A program made the position numbers and the translations under genes. Source: Oryzias latipes (taxonomy: Eukaryota > Chordata > Actinopteri > Beloniformes > Adrianichthyidae). Taken from it: a DNA stretch of 64,000 nucleotides. The notes under the pieces are model-generated. The model did no database searches and had not been told where the DNA came from. It saw nothing but the letters and a program-made list of their open reading frames with translations. The DNA is taken from contig NC_019867.2 of NCBI RefSeq assembly GCF_002234675.1, positions 2,932,001-2,996,000 of the forward strand. The letters run 5' to 3'. Positions 61,969 to 64,000 of the stretch are shown piece after piece. The number at the start of each line of letters is the position of its first letter. Position 1 is the stretch's first letter.

Positions 61969-64000
61969 TCCAAAAAACCTTACAAAGATAGGATTTTTCT
62001 ATTTTTTTTAAAGGAAAAACTCCATATTTGATTTTAAATCTTCATTAATTTGCAATTTCCCCTTCTTAAATAAATGTCTTGATTTATTTATCCTGAGAAA
62101 TACAGGGCATCCCAATCTTTTTTATTTTAGTTTGATAGGTAGACACTGAAGTTAGAAGTAAATCTCTGAGACGATGCAAACAATAGTCCTGATCTAAACA
62201 AAATACACAATATTTCTGTCTCCCAGTTTCTCAGAGGAACACTGACGTCGTGAAACCATGCAGCCGCATACCTGCTGAGATAAAAAATCCTTTAGGACTT
62301 CTTCACTCCAGGTTAGGAAAAATCAAACAATTGCAGCCCAAAGCCGAATTCCCCATCTGGAAAACATCAAAGTTACAGAAACTGGGGTAAGGAAAGTCTC
62401 GTCACGTTTACCTGCCAAGTGTGCTGCTGCATGTTAACACGCATCTGCAGGAATTGTGTCAACACATCAAACGGTGTTTTTCCCTGAAATGAAAAGCAGC
62501 TCTGACGGAGAGAGGAAGGAAAGAATCCCGAGGGGAATTTAGGACTTTAAATATGTGAGCTCCACATTCAACATGAGTCAGATGGACTTCCCTAAATTTA
62601 CAGCCGCCTGCTTTTTTTCATACGTTTCCAGGATGCAGATGACTGATTTTGTTACATAAACATTAGCATATGAGGAAAACATTTATATTCTTTGAGCGTC
62701 TTTCCCTAAATCAGGACATGACAAGACCTACAAAGTGTACTTCCCAAAACTTTCTCCAAAGTGCTGCAAGCTCACGCACGCAGTTGAATCACCTCCTGAA
62801 GACTCCTCGGTATATGGAAATGGAGAAAATGCAAAACGTCTCGCTGGTTAAAATGAATTATTCACAGTCATCTCCAGGGATGTTGGGTTCCTCTCAGTTA
62901 ACCCGAATCCAAAGTGTGTTTGTGAGGTTTAGGCTGAACCCTTTAGCATAGCTTTACTTGCACTGAAGATGAGCAGCGTGGCCCTGCGAACACAGAGAAA
63001 CCTCTGGAAAGTGACCCTCAGACGGGTCTGCAGGAGCCGATAGGAGTGTGGCCTCCTCTGACTGTTCAGACACTGAAAAGGTTTGATAAAGACCGTTTGT
63101 GTGCTGAGGCTCTTCATCTATGGGAAATAATTCACTACTTTACATCTTGAGCCAGAGGATATGTCCATTTTAACTGAAAATGTAAAAGTTAAAACTTGAG
63201 AATTATTTTTCTACTGAAACAAAAATTCTTTAAATTGACATGTTACTACAAATAACCTCTTTGTATTAAATACAAAACTTTATCCAGGCAACCATAAGTT
63301 TTCTTTATTCCTTGATGTGTTTTTTTTATTAAATTGATTACATTTAAGTTATTTTAAGTACAATATTTGTAATCTTCACCAAAACTCACTGTAGTGTGTT
63401 GTTTATAGTACCTTAACTTTATTTAACCAATTAAGTAACCAGAAACTGGCTGGAAGACAAAAAATGAATGCAGAGTAGGAAAACGGATTGTGTATTTTGA
63501 ATAAAAAATTGAATACATGGATGCATAAAAAATGGGGTAGTGGGGCAGGGGTGCATGACGGTGGCTCCGAGGCAAAGCAACATGCAGCAGCTTTCAACAT
63601 ACATGTGGAGTTTATTTTTGACATTTTCTTTTTTATAACACCAAACTTTTAAATAGTCTGCTCAGTTTTCCTAAGAAAAGTCCACAAATTTAATACTCAC
63701 TGCTCAAAATCCTTTCCTGGTGCAATTATCTGTTGAGACTTGATCTGTTTACTTGGGGGTTTTAACCCCTGTATGACCATTTGTGTTATATTGCATGCAT
63801 TTCTGAGACCCCTATCTCATTAGCATGATCCAAACTTTCCTCACCCAACCCATTATTTATGACCTTATTAATGAATACTTGCTGTATTAAAAAATGTAAC
63901 ATTTGTTGATAAATAATTCTTTATAATACAGTTACACATAAAAGAGTTACCAAATCACCCAATCTATCATAATAGATACTATCTGTATCTCATTTGTGGT
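61969..64000. other. Intergenic, no gene seen
   Basis: AT-rich sequence. 62260-63120 is somewhat less AT-rich but has only short overlapping ORFs. No repeat family, RNA gene or exon that I can support. Confidence 0.45.

Overview
This is nuclear DNA from a ray-finned fish, most likely a percomorph teleost. It is AT-rich, its genes are split by spliceosomal introns, and it is dense in teleost-type transposons. One gene encodes a selenoprotein whose family (Fep15/SELENOE) is known only from fish. The species cannot be named from the sequence alone.

I support three protein-coding genes. (1) 949-2000, + strand: a complete four-exon selenoprotein of the Sep15/SelM family, best matched to Fep15 (selenoe). 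It has a signal peptide, an in-frame TGA read as selenocysteine, a C-terminal RDEL ER-retention signal and a SECIS hairpin in the 3' UTR. (2) 5157-7371, + strand: tmem17, a four-exon ciliary transition-zone membrane protein. (3) 27567-53982, - strand: cabp7 (calneuron-2), five coding exons for 215 aa, with two EF-hands and a C-terminal membrane anchor. Its roughly 20.5-kb first intron (33415-53873) makes up about a third of the window, and its start lies in a CpG-rich block (about 53850-55000). tmem17 and cabp7 converge across about 20 kb of repeat-rich DNA. I see no operon-like or functional coupling among the three genes.

Most of the remaining structure is mobile DNA. It includes a LINE inserted in another LINE (11311-13785, which fuses two reverse-transcriptase ORF fragments in frame), a solo LTR with 5-bp target duplications inside an older DNA transposon (48845-49660), and a foldback MITE with perfect 96-bp arms (36151-36669). 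At least eight copies of one MITE family occur; some encode the start of an 'IQPYSF' protein. One copy holds a retroposed rps13 pseudogene. Another holds a hAT element that contains a Tc1/mariner element that contains a SINE (56191-58905, four layers). There are also TTAA-flanked MITEs, Tc1 and Harbinger transposase relics, LINE 3' tails and long microsatellites. The other long stretches are non-coding as far as I can see. A few GC-richer blocks of non-repetitive appearance, mostly in cabp7 intron 1, are candidate regulatory elements.
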